Assembly: GCA_964462125.1 (NCBI GenBank)
Contig: CAYWXT010000042.1
Coordinates: 1 to 29,297, forward strand
Source: JAWLFY01 sp964462125
GTDB taxonomy: Bacteria; Planctomycetota; Planctomycetia; Pirellulales; Pirellulaceae
DNA: 29,297 nucleotides
Reading direction: 5' to 3'
The notes under the pieces: generated by a model
What the model was told of the DNA's origin: nothing
The model's input: the letters and a program-made list of their open reading frames with translations, nothing else
The model's database searches: none
Shown: positions 22,774 to 29,297 of the stretch, piece by piece
Layout: each line of letters begins with the position of its first letter
How positions within the stretch are numbered: the first letter of the stretch is position 1
Program-made: the position numbers and the translations under genes

Positions 22774-24363
22774 ATGAAACGCCCACGCGTCGCGGTCCCT
22801 CTCGCCTCCTTGATCCAGCCGGCCCGGGCAGGTCTGTGGATGACGATGCTGATCGTCACCGCTGGCGGATTGGCCGGCTGCGGGGACGGCGATCAACGGG
22901 GGCGAGGGGATGCTCCTGCCGAGAGCCGGCTCGGGGTGACAACGCTGAGTCCAGAGGTGAAGGCGGACGTGGTGGCGTTTTGTGGTGATTGCCATCCGCT
23001 CCCCGATCCGACCAGCTTTCCGCGAGACGCGTGGCATGAGGAGGTGCGGCGGGGCTATGACTTTTATTACGCCTCCGGGCGGACCGATCTCACCGTGCCG
23101 GTCCAGACGTATACGCATCAATATTTCGCCTCCCGCGCCCCCGAGCGGCTGCAGTTGCCCGCGGCCGATCCAATCGATCCAGAATGGGCTTCCCGTTTCC
23201 GCCAACACGACATCACGATTCCTGGCCTCGAGGCGGCTGCTGTCTCGTATGTCGCAGTCGTCGATCTTGGCAATCCACTCGGACGTGGAATCGCGTTCTC
23301 CGATATGCGCGGTGGCGGGGTCTACTTCACGCCGTTGTCACCGGAAGGCGACATCGGCACGCCCAGGCGAATCGGACAGGCCGAAAACCCGGCGGTCATC
23401 CGCGTTTGTGATTGGGATCAGGATGGGCATCTCGATCTCCTGGTCGCCGATCTGGGATCGTTTTTGCCGGAGGATCATGACCGGGGACGCGTACTCTGGT
23501 TCCACCAACTCGAGGAATCCCCGGGCGAGTTCCAAAGGCAGACGTTGCATGATCGAATCGGGCGGGTCGCGTCGATCGAGGTCGCCGATTTCGATGACGA
23601 TGGACTCGATGACTTGTTAGTTGCGGAGTTTGGTTGGCAAAAAACGGGTTCGATCTTCTGGCTGCAGCGCGATGCCAGCGGCGATCCGCTGGATGGATGG
23701 ATCAAACATTCCATCGACGACCGCTCCGGCGCCATCCATGTCCCGGTGGTCGATTTCAATGGCGATGGATCATCCGACTTTGTCGCCCTGATCAGCCAGC
23801 ATCACGAACGGATCGAGGCGATGATCAATGATGGCACCGGCGGATTTCACAAGGAGTTGATCTACGCCGCTCCCGGGCCCTCGTTCGGTTCCAGCGGGAT
23901 TGAACTGGTGGACCTCACTGGGAACGGGCGACTCGACGTCCTCTACACCAACGGCGACTCGTTTGACAGCTTCGTGCTCAAGCCGTCCCACGGTGTTCGA
24001 TGGCTGGAGAATCAGGGAACGTTTCCGTTTCGCGCCCATGAACTGGGACCGTTGCCCGGGGCTCATCGCGCCGTCACCGGCGATTTGGACGGGGATGGAC
24101 AACGAGAAATCGTTGCCGGTGCGTTCATCCCGCAAGACCTGATGCGGGCACAGCGCCAGGGGGGCGCCGAAGCACTGGTCGTTTGGAAGCGGGAGGGGAA
24201 TGGTCGTTATCGCAAGCATGTTTTGAGTCGCGGCGACGGGTTGCATGCGACCCTGAGTGCGGACGATGTCAACGGCAACGGCCGAGATGATTTGGTGATC
24301 GGCCATTTCCGCGAAAGTGGTGCCGCCGCTGGCCCCGCGATCACGGTGTGGATGACACGCTAG
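22774..24363 (+). CDS. FG-GAP/VCBS lipoprotein with one CxxCH heme-type motif
   Basis: This 529-aa protein starts 3 nt after the mgtE stop. A hydrophobic signal (~20-35) ends in a lipobox, LAGC, with lipid-bearing Cys36. Soon after comes CGDCH (Cys70, Cys73, His74), a c-type heme attachment motif, in the context ADVVAFCGDCHPLPDPTSFP seen in planctomycete exported proteins. From ~150 to the end the protein is a series of FG-GAP/VCBS repeats (CDWDQDGHLDLLVADLG, ADFDDDGLDDLLVAEFG, GDLDGDGQREIVAGAF), suggesting a calcium-binding beta-propeller. Export and anchoring in an envelope membrane is likely; electron transfer is possible. Its last 23 nt overlap the end of the convergent TPR gene. Confidence 0.87.
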   Translation: MKRPRVAVPLASLIQPARAGLWMTMLIVTAGGLAGCGDGDQRGRGDAPAESRLGVTTLSPEVKADVVAFCGDCHPLPDPTSFPRDAWHEEVRRGYDFYYASGRTDLTVPVQTYTHQYFASRAPERLQLPAADPIDPEWASRFRQHDITIPGLEAAAVSYVAVVDLGNPLGRGIAFSDMRGGGVYFTPLSPEGDIGTPRRIGQAENPAVIRVCDWDQDGHLDLLVADLGSFLPEDHDRGRVLWFHQLEESPGEFQRQTLHDRIGRVASIEVADFDDDGLDDLLVAEFGWQKTGSIFWLQRDASGDPLDGWIKHSIDDRSGAIHVPVVDFNGDGSSDFVALISQHHERIEAMINDGTGGFHKELIYAAPGPSFGSSGIELVDLTGNGRLDVLYTNGDSFDSFVLKPSHGVRWLENQGTFPFRAHELGPLPGAHRAVTGDLDGDGQREIVAGAFIPQDLMRAQRQGGAEALVVWKREGNGRYRKHVLSRGDGLHATLSADDVNGNGRDDLVIGHFRESGAAAGPAITVWMTR

Positions 24364-25615
24364 CGGACGACTCGCCCACCTCGCTCAAAGCCTGCGCGGC
24401 GTCCGAGTAACCCGGGTCGATGGCCAGGGCGGCCTTGAACCAAACGACCGCCAACTCCGGCTTGCCCAACTGTTTGGCCAACGTGCCGATCTCGTATCGC
24501 ACTTGGGCATCCGTCATGCGATTGATCGCATCGATCTGCAGGTCGGAAAATCGTTCCCAAAGCTTTTGCAACTCGTCCGCCCGGCGAGAATGCTTTTTCG
24601 ACTCCTCGTCGAGCCCCATCCTCCCCAGCACTTGAGCCAATTGCGTCCGCGCCGCGTGGTCGTACGGATCCATTTGGACCCCTTTTCGCAACCACTCGGC
24701 AGCCCGCTCGGTGTCACCATCGACCAACGCGACGTCGGCATTGAGTTGCAGCACGTCTAGCTGATCGGGCTGTTCCTGCAGTGCCTGGTGCGCCAATTTC
24801 CGCGCTTCGTCGAGTTCGCCGCTGTTCATCAAACAACGAGCGACCAGCCTTTTCTTTCGGGGCGAATCGCTGCACGCCTCGAGGCTCGTCATCGCCGCAT
24901 CGAATTCCCGCTGTTTGATCTGGCATTCGGCTAACTCGAGCCGAACGTTTTCCGCGTCGGGTTGATCGGGGGCTCGCCGCAGGGATTCGACGTAATGCGG
25001 GATCGCAACTTCGGGCCGCTCATAATCGCGGTTAATCAACCCCATCAACCGATCGGGACGATGGTCCTCGGGCGACATCTGCGAGACCGCTTGCAGGTGA
25101 AGGATTGCGTTGTCCATCGCGCCGAGGTCGAAATACAGCACCCCGAGCCACTGGTGGGCCGCAACGCATTGCTCGTCGAGCATCAGTGCTTCCTCCCAGT
25201 ACAGCTTCGCGTTGCCCGCTGCGCCCAACTGATACGCCGCCTGACCGGCCATGACGCGTGCTTCAATCGCCACATCCGGGTGCTCCTGCGCAGCGATCGC
25301 CAAGGGCAGGGCCTTCTCGGGACGGCCCTCGTGCATGTGTAACGAGCCGTTCAAAAACTGGTGCTGAAGACGATAGTTCGGATGATCCTCCAGCGCCGCG
25401 GCAGCCCGCGCCACCTGGTCCCAGTCATTCTCACGCACCCCCGCCATCCCCAACTCGAAATATCGGTGTGGATCGGTCCAATGTTGGAACGCGAGTGAAC
25501 CGACCAGGGTCAACAGCAGGAAAGCGACGACAGAACGCGGGTCGGGTAACCAACGTTGCCACACCGGGGCGACGACTTCCCGGTCCCGCACCTCAGGAGC
25601 CTGGGAATCAGCCAT
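24341..25615 (-). CDS. Membrane-anchored TPR repeat protein
   Basis: From ATG 25615 the protein is 424 aa. This start is chosen because the ATGGCTGA sequence overlaps the stop codon of the upstream ASPIC/UnbV gene, a classical coupling arrangement. The GTG start at 25681 would lie deep inside that gene. One membrane helix (residues ~29-46, VVAFLLLTLVGSLAFQHW) follows a short cytoplasmic N-terminus, and the rest, about 370 residues, is a run of TPR-like helix pairs (for example AKLYWEEALMLDEQCVAAHQ, AVVWFKAALAIDPGYSDAAQ). It should act as a scaffold outside the cytoplasmic membrane. A TPR protein next to an ASPIC/UnbV propeller protein suggests joint function, but the process is not known. Confidence 0.87.
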   Translation of the reverse strand: MADSQAPEVRDREVVAPVWQRWLPDPRSVVAFLLLTLVGSLAFQHWTDPHRYFELGMAGVRENDWDQVARAAAALEDHPNYRLQHQFLNGSLHMHEGRPEKALPLAIAAQEHPDVAIEARVMAGQAAYQLGAAGNAKLYWEEALMLDEQCVAAHQWLGVLYFDLGAMDNAILHLQAVSQMSPEDHRPDRLMGLINRDYERPEVAIPHYVESLRRAPDQPDAENVRLELAECQIKQREFDAAMTSLEACSDSPRKKRLVARCLMNSGELDEARKLAHQALQEQPDQLDVLQLNADVALVDGDTERAAEWLRKGVQMDPYDHAARTQLAQVLGRMGLDEESKKHSRRADELQKLWERFSDLQIDAINRMTDAQVRYEIGTLAKQLGKPELAVVWFKAALAIDPGYSDAAQALSEVGESSASVSSTP

Positions 25616-27419
25616 CAGCCGGCTCCACGACAACGAGAACCTGGTTGGCGGCGACATCCTCCAGCACGGTCTCAGCACCACTTGGCCAGCGCACGGTCAA
25701 GGCATCGACCCGATCAGCCGACCCCAGGCCCCATGCCAACGCCTCCTGACTGGTCGAGAGATAACTCCCGCCTCCCTTGCGGACCCGGAGCAGCTCACGA
25801 TCACCTACCGTCGCCGTGACCTTCGCACCAATCGCATCGCGGGTGCAGCGCGTCCCGACCAGCTGCACCTGCAGCCAATTCGCCGGCTCGGAGAGATCAT
25901 TCCGCAGGATCGCGAGTGGCGCATTGATGTTGGAAAAAATGGCGTCCAGATCCCCGTCACCATCGAAATCGGCCAAGGCCAAGCCGCGTCCTTCGTGGGG
26001 CCGCGTCATGTAACTGTCCGCTGGGAATTCGAGTCGCCGAAAACGTTGGCCGTCGGCAAGCATCGCCAACGGCAACTGCGCTCGCGGTGACGCCGTCGGG
26101 TAGAGGATCACGTGCCCGTTATTGATCAGGATGTCCTCTTGGCCGTCCAGGTCGAGATCGGCGCAGGTGGTTCCAAAGCCGACGAACAGTCCTCCCAAAA
26201 CATTCAGTCCGGCGATGTCGCTGACATGCAAGAACGCATCCGGCCCCTCGTTGCGGTAGAGGGCAAAATCTTCGCGTTCATAATTGGTGACCCAAATATC
26301 GGGGCGTCCCGAGTGGTTGAAATCGATCAGATCGACCCCCATGCTGCCGTTGGGGATCCCCGCCTTGTCGGCCGCGGCCCCGGCGAGCGTGGCAATTTCT
26401 CTTAAGGGCGGCTCCCCTTCATTGACATACAAGAAATTGTTGGTCGTGTCGTTGGCGACGTAGATGTCGGCATGGCCGTTGTCGTTGAAGTCGGCGACCA
26501 ACACCCCCAACCCCTTTCCATTGTTTCGTAATCCCCACGCTTCGGTGGCATCGCGAAAGGTACCGTCTTGATTGCTGAGATAGAGCGTGTCGCGGAGCCC
26601 CACAAATTCTCGGGGCGGACAGATGTCTCGTTCGTCGGCGGTGCGGCCGCGGCAGAAGGGGTGGTTGTCGAAGGACCAATCAACGTAATGCGTCACGTAA
26701 AGGTCCAACGAACCGTCGCCATTGAAATCTGCCCACGCCGCTGCCGAACTCCACTGGTCGTCCTCCAGCCCGGCTTGCTGATGGACCTCGATGAATGTCC
26801 CGTCGCCCTGGTTTTGCCACAATTGAAGTCCGCCGTAGCCGGTCACCAAGACATCAGGAAAGCCGTCACCGTTGTAGTCCGCGACGAAAGCACCGTGGTT
26901 GTAACAGCGGGGCGGAAACCCCTGGCCCGCTCCATCGGCAACCCCAGTCATTCCTGCGCCCCCCATGTTCCGGTACAACTGTGAAGGCAAGCCGATGGGT
27001 TGCTGATCCTCGAACGTTCCGCCGCCGGGACAGAACAGATCGGGCCAGCCATCCCGGTCAAAGTCCAACACAGCGGCACCGCCACCGAGCGATTCCAGAA
27101 TGGTGTACTGCTGCTGGTCCTCCCCGTTGCGATAAACGAAATCGACACCCCACGACTCGGTCACGTCGGTCAGGGAAAAAGGTCGCGGCTCCGATCTCGA
27201 TTCTCGCGCTGCCGCAGCGTCGTGGTCGGCCTGCGCGACCGCATCACTCGCTTCGGAATCGACTGTGGAGCGATTGCCGCACCCCGGCAGCCCAACGGCT
27301 CCGGCTGCGATGACTCCGATCAGAGCCAGCGCGGCTCCCCAGCGTGGCCGGCGGTTACAGCCCGGCCCGATGTTAAGGTTTGGAATCGTCGTTGCTCGGC
27401 GTCTTGATCGAAACGTCAT
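25608..27419 (-). CDS. FG-GAP / ASPIC-UnbV (CRTAC1-like) lipoprotein
   Basis: The start is ATG 27419 (603 aa), since it gives a basic N-region, a hydrophobic segment and a lipobox LPGC with Cys47. The longer frame to 27581 would lie further inside the upstream gene. Residues ~85-520 hold multiple FG-GAP/VCBS repeats (AVLDFDRDGWPDLFCPGGG, VADYNGDGFPDVLVTGYGG, ADLDLDGQEDILINNG), forming a probable calcium-binding propeller. The C-terminal ~85 residues are an ASPIC/UnbV domain (GAKVTATVGDRELLRVRKGG, SYLSTSQEALAWGLG, VDALTVRWPSG). The 5' end overlaps the DUF3179 gene by 47 nt and the 3' end overlaps the TPR gene by 8 nt. The biochemical role of such bacterial proteins is unsettled. Confidence 0.88.
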   Translation of the reverse strand: MTFRSRRRATTIPNLNIGPGCNRRPRWGAALALIGVIAAGAVGLPGCGNRSTVDSEASDAVAQADHDAAAARESRSEPRPFSLTDVTESWGVDFVYRNGEDQQQYTILESLGGGAAVLDFDRDGWPDLFCPGGGTFEDQQPIGLPSQLYRNMGGAGMTGVADGAGQGFPPRCYNHGAFVADYNGDGFPDVLVTGYGGLQLWQNQGDGTFIEVHQQAGLEDDQWSSAAAWADFNGDGSLDLYVTHYVDWSFDNHPFCRGRTADERDICPPREFVGLRDTLYLSNQDGTFRDATEAWGLRNNGKGLGVLVADFNDNGHADIYVANDTTNNFLYVNEGEPPLREIATLAGAAADKAGIPNGSMGVDLIDFNHSGRPDIWVTNYEREDFALYRNEGPDAFLHVSDIAGLNVLGGLFVGFGTTCADLDLDGQEDILINNGHVILYPTASPRAQLPLAMLADGQRFRRLEFPADSYMTRPHEGRGLALADFDGDGDLDAIFSNINAPLAILRNDLSEPANWLQVQLVGTRCTRDAIGAKVTATVGDRELLRVRKGGGSYLSTSQEALAWGLGSADRVDALTVRWPSGAETVLEDVAANQVLVVVEPADG

Positions 27420-28074
27420 CACGGGCGGCCTGCTGCCGAGAACCCACGTAGAGCTGTGTCTCAGGATATTGTTGTTTCCACTCGCCCCATGTCGTTCGCT
27501 CGTAGGGCACGTCCTGCAGCCCCACCACCTCGTCCGCCTGCTTGAACTGCTGGTCTTGCCAGCGGAGAGCCAGCCCGCCATCGAGCATTCCCAGGGTTCC
27601 GACGCCGAGACTCTCCCGCGAGGAATCCTCCACCGACTCCAGCACGCGAACGCAGTCGGTCAGGTCACAATATGTGACGGTGTAGGCTTGCGGTTCGCCT
27701 TCGTCATCGATGATGTGATCATTGACCACATGTTCCATCATTCCCAACAGTCCAGAGAGCAAATAGGCGCGGGGTTGGCCGCCGACCGTCACCCCGATCA
27801 CTTCGTGTTCGGCGTCCAAGTCAACGGCATCCGCAGCGAGGAGTTGGGGAGCGTCGATTCCCTCCACCATCAGCGGCGTGCTTTGCATCGGCTTGAGCAG
27901 CCGTTGCATCTCCGGGGACATCCCTTCCAGCATCTCTTCCTTGGTTCGCTCTTGCCGGCAGCCGGTCAATGGCAGCAAACCGACGGCAACCACCACCATG
28001 AGCGTTCGAATCGACCTCTTCGTGAGAGACGAGAGGGTTAGGGGGCTTCGAAAGCGGCTCTCAGACATTTGCAT
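27373..28074 (-). CDS. DUF3179 domain lipoprotein
   Basis: This 233-aa protein has an N-terminal signal with lipobox LTGC (Cys39). The body matches DUF3179: GGQPRAYLLSGLLGMMEHVVND followed by VTYCDLTDCVRV, where the family usually reads VTYCPLC or VTYCPLT. Function of the family is unknown. A second ATG lies two codons downstream (28068) and is an equally possible start. AGGA lies about 12 nt before the first. The downstream ASPIC/UnbV gene begins inside its last 47 nt, so the two are almost certainly translated from one message. The upstream lipoprotein gene ends 44 nt before this start. Confidence 0.83.
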   Translation of the reverse strand: MQMSESRFRSPLTLSSLTKRSIRTLMVVVAVGLLPLTGCRQERTKEEMLEGMSPEMQRLLKPMQSTPLMVEGIDAPQLLAADAVDLDAEHEVIGVTVGGQPRAYLLSGLLGMMEHVVNDHIIDDEGEPQAYTVTYCDLTDCVRVLESVEDSSRESLGVGTLGMLDGGLALRWQDQQFKQADEVVGLQDVPYERTTWGEWKQQYPETQLYVGSRQQAARDDVSIKTPSNDDSKP

Positions 28075-28118
28075 GGAATGCGATGGTCCTCCGGCTCGAG
28101 TGACCTGCCCAAAAATTC

Positions 28119-28589
28119 TTACTTGCTCGACAGTTCGAGTTCGATCTCATTGGGGCCTGATTCCGTCACTTCCGCCGTCAATTGGGACATCGTCGGATTG
28201 TTGTATCTTTCCGGAATCAGATGCGTTTGTTTGTACTCGCTGGTGATCGCCGGATTGGTCGTCATCTCAGCCATCATCTCCTTGGGGTCCTTCATATCTT
28301 GGCCCCCGGACTCGGTCTTCACCACCGCGATCTTGTGCGCCCCGACGACGGCGCCTTCGACCGTCTGTGAACCGATGACCGTGTTGACGGTGAACTCACC
28401 GTTGGCGTCCGTCTTACCGGAAGCGACGATGTTCGATTCGTCACTCAGCATGTTGACGGTTGCCCCCTCGAGGGGATCACCGTCCAAGGTGACGGTTCCG
28501 CTCACCGGCACGGTGTCCGGCAGGTCGGAACCGCAGCCGGTCAAAAGGACACACACCAGTAAGCCACCGAGAATCATTGGCCATTTCAT
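28119..28589 (-). CDS. Carboxypeptidase-regulatory-like (transthyretin-fold) lipoprotein
   Basis: This 156-aa protein has a signal peptide ending in lipobox LTGC (Cys19). Residues ~27-95 read VPVSGTVTLDGDPLEGATVN, then SGKTDANGEFTV and an AHKIAVVK strand: the carboxypeptidase regulatory-like beta-sandwich abundant in planctomycete surface lipoproteins. The C-terminal part (PERYNNPTMSQLTAEVTESG) is also typical of these small lipoproteins, which frequently accompany DUF1559 genes, as here. A structural or ligand-binding role at the envelope is inferred; no enzyme motif is visible. It may share a message with the DUF3179 gene 44 nt downstream. Confidence 0.87.
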   Translation of the reverse strand: MKWPMILGGLLVCVLLTGCGSDLPDTVPVSGTVTLDGDPLEGATVNMLSDESNIVASGKTDANGEFTVNTVIGSQTVEGAVVGAHKIAVVKTESGGQDMKDPKEMMAEMTTNPAITSEYKQTHLIPERYNNPTMSQLTAEVTESGPNEIELELSSK

Positions 28590-28763
28590 CGAGATCAGCC
28601 TGCCAGATTGAGAATATGGAAGTGACGAAAATAGAGTGGTGAATTCGCAGCCGAAATCGCAGCGACTTCTGCCAGCGCGGAACGCTCGACGCCTTCCGAT
28701 GACATTGCAATTAAAGCGTAACGAAAAACGTCACCGCCGGGAACTACCCCCCGTGCGACGACA

Positions 28764-28781
28764 CTCCGCGTGATCGCGGAG
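28764..28781. repeat. Perfect 7-bp stem-loop
   Basis: CTCCGCG-TGAT-CGCGGAG forms a perfect 7-bp stem with a four-base loop. No T tract follows on either strand, so it does not look like a standard intrinsic terminator. It borders the palindromic-unit cluster. Confidence 0.65.
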
Positions 28782-28789
28782 CCGATGGT

Positions 28790-28925
28790 GCTAGCCGCAA
28801 TGCGGTCCGCGTTGTAACGGAACGGCGCGATCTATGCCGCCCCGAACCGAAATCTCCCGCAAACCGCCAAGCGGCTTGCGCCGCGCCGTTACAAAGCACC
28901 GCTCTGCGCAGCCGCAGCGGACGGC
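28790..28925. repeat. REP-like palindromic unit cluster (AGCCGC-n-GCGG units)
   Basis: Three related units are visible: AGCCGCAATGCGGTCC (plus strand, 28794-28809), AGCCGCTTGGCGGTTT (minus strand, 28863-28878) and AGCCGCAGCGGACGG (plus strand, 28910-28924). The first two are flanked by TTGTAACGG (28812-28820) and its inverse CCGTTACAA (28886-28894), making a larger inverted repeat about 100 bp long. This is the arrangement of bacterial REP/BIME-type elements, here after the 3' end of the DUF1559 gene. No transposase gene is adjacent. Confidence 0.55.
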
Positions 28926-28972
28926 ACTGAACTCAACGTTCGTGCCACCCCGAACTGCCATGACCACTGGGA

Positions 28973-29297
28973 CTACTGCGGGATATTGACGGTTTCCCCT
29001 TCCTTGCGACCGCCCAGGGCATTGTAAACGCGATAGTCGATCGACTCGGTCAGAAACACGACGCTGGCGTCGCCGAAGACGAAGTTAGCCCCGCCGGTGT
29101 GGGCGGACTTGAAACCTTGCGACGTTTGCCAGTTCCGCCAGCCGTTGCAGCCGAGACCATTGTCGTTGTCCAAGTTTTGCGGGTTTGTCGATTGGTTCCA
29201 ACCCGGTTCACCGATCCCGACGATCTGGTAGTTGATCGGGGCGGTGGTTGCCGTCCAGAGGGTGTTGAAGTGCATCCAGCCGTTCCAGTGGTGGTCG
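28973..29297 (-). CDS. DUF1559 protein, C-terminal part (runs off right edge)
   Basis: The frame is open from the right edge (beginning DHHWNGWMHFN) to TAG at 28975-28973, about 107 codons. It ends with the hallmark of planctomycete DUF1559 proteins, a His separated by nine residues from Asp near the C-terminus (SAHTGGANFVFGDASVVFLT); here the motif is H-x9-D-A rather than the more usual H-x9-D-G. Full-length members begin with a type IV pilin-like cleavage and methylation signal, which lies outside the window. They are thought to be pseudopilin-related exported proteins present in large numbers in these genomes. The following carboxypeptidase-regulatory-like lipoprotein is a common companion. 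Confidence 0.88.
   Translation of the reverse strand, partial: DHHWNGWMHFNTLWTATTAPINYQIVGIGEPGWNQSTNPQNLDNDNGLGCNGWRNWQTSQGFKSAHTGGANFVFGDASVVFLTESIDYRVYNALGGRKEGETVNIPQ

Larger units (their letters stand above)
28590..28972. other. Intergenic region with a cluster of palindromic units
   Basis: These 383 nt lie between the DUF1559 3' end and the regulatory-like lipoprotein start. The half nearest the lipoprotein (28590-28760) is AT-richer than its surroundings and should hold its promoter, though none is clear. The other half holds the palindromes at 28764-28925. I see no gene. Confidence 0.5.

Noticed and set aside
21412..23208. 598-aa minus-strand open frame
   Set aside because: It spans the antisense of mgtE and part of the lipoprotein gene. 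The product is rich in Asp/Arg/Gln/His, typical of shadow frames.

Overview
The window looks like a planctomycete chromosome, most likely Pirellulaceae (Rhodopirellula-like). The evidence is high GC content, a large PVC-type cytochrome fused to FG-GAP and DUF1080 domains, a DUF1559 protein with the H-x9-D tail motif, an ASPIC/UnbV FG-GAP lipoprotein, a DUF3179 lipoprotein and a planctomycete-style carboxypeptidase-regulatory-like lipoprotein. The family assignment is inference from gene content; no rRNA or other phylogenetic marker was compared. A run of exactly 100 Ns (2284-2383) shows this is a scaffolded draft assembly.

Layout, left to right. (1) 1-661 (-): partial exported protein with an STN/secretin-like domain, open at the left edge. 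(2) 1052-2035 (+): a HEAT+TPR protein and a small two-helix membrane protein, preceded by a 14-bp tandem repeat. (3) 2040-2540: a 115-bp tandem repeat array with a palindromic core, interrupted by the N gap. (4) 2549-5070 (-): fabF and, downstream of it, an exported thioredoxin-YHS fusion. (5) 5071-5464: a divergent control region with an inverted repeat, a direct repeat and a possible small ORF. (6) 5465-6544 (+): HlyD-type membrane fusion protein, with a convergent transaldolase at 6634-7689 (-). (7) 8006-11842 (+): giant MMPL/RND transporter. (8) 11971-17742 (+): 1923-aa multidomain PVC cytochrome. (9) 17860-20747 (-): EpmB-type lysine 2,3-aminomutase followed by a double ABC-2 permease. 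(10) 20846-24363 (+): efp-mgtE-FG-GAP/CxxCH lipoprotein, separated by 5 and 3 nt. (11) 24341-28589 (-): carboxypeptidase-regulatory-like lipoprotein, DUF3179 lipoprotein, ASPIC/UnbV lipoprotein and a TPR membrane protein, the last three overlapping each other. (12) 28764-28925: a cluster of short palindromic units. (13) 28973-29297 (-): C-terminal part of a DUF1559 protein.

How the genes relate. The clearest functional unit is the divergent epmB/efp pair. EpmB makes (R)-beta-lysine, and EF-P here carries the Lys34 PGKG loop that receives it. The partner ligase EpmA is not in the window. Several exported proteins carry FG-GAP, CxxCH, YHS or thioredoxin modules, which suggests extensive envelope and periplasmic chemistry, but their substrates cannot be read from the sequence. 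The rest is mainly housekeeping: FabF, transaldolase, MgtE.

I see no CRISPR array, prophage, insertion sequence or tRNA/rRNA gene. The least explained parts are the gapped 115-bp array, the fabF/hlyD intergenic region, a motif shared by two intergenic regions, and the palindrome cluster near the right edge.
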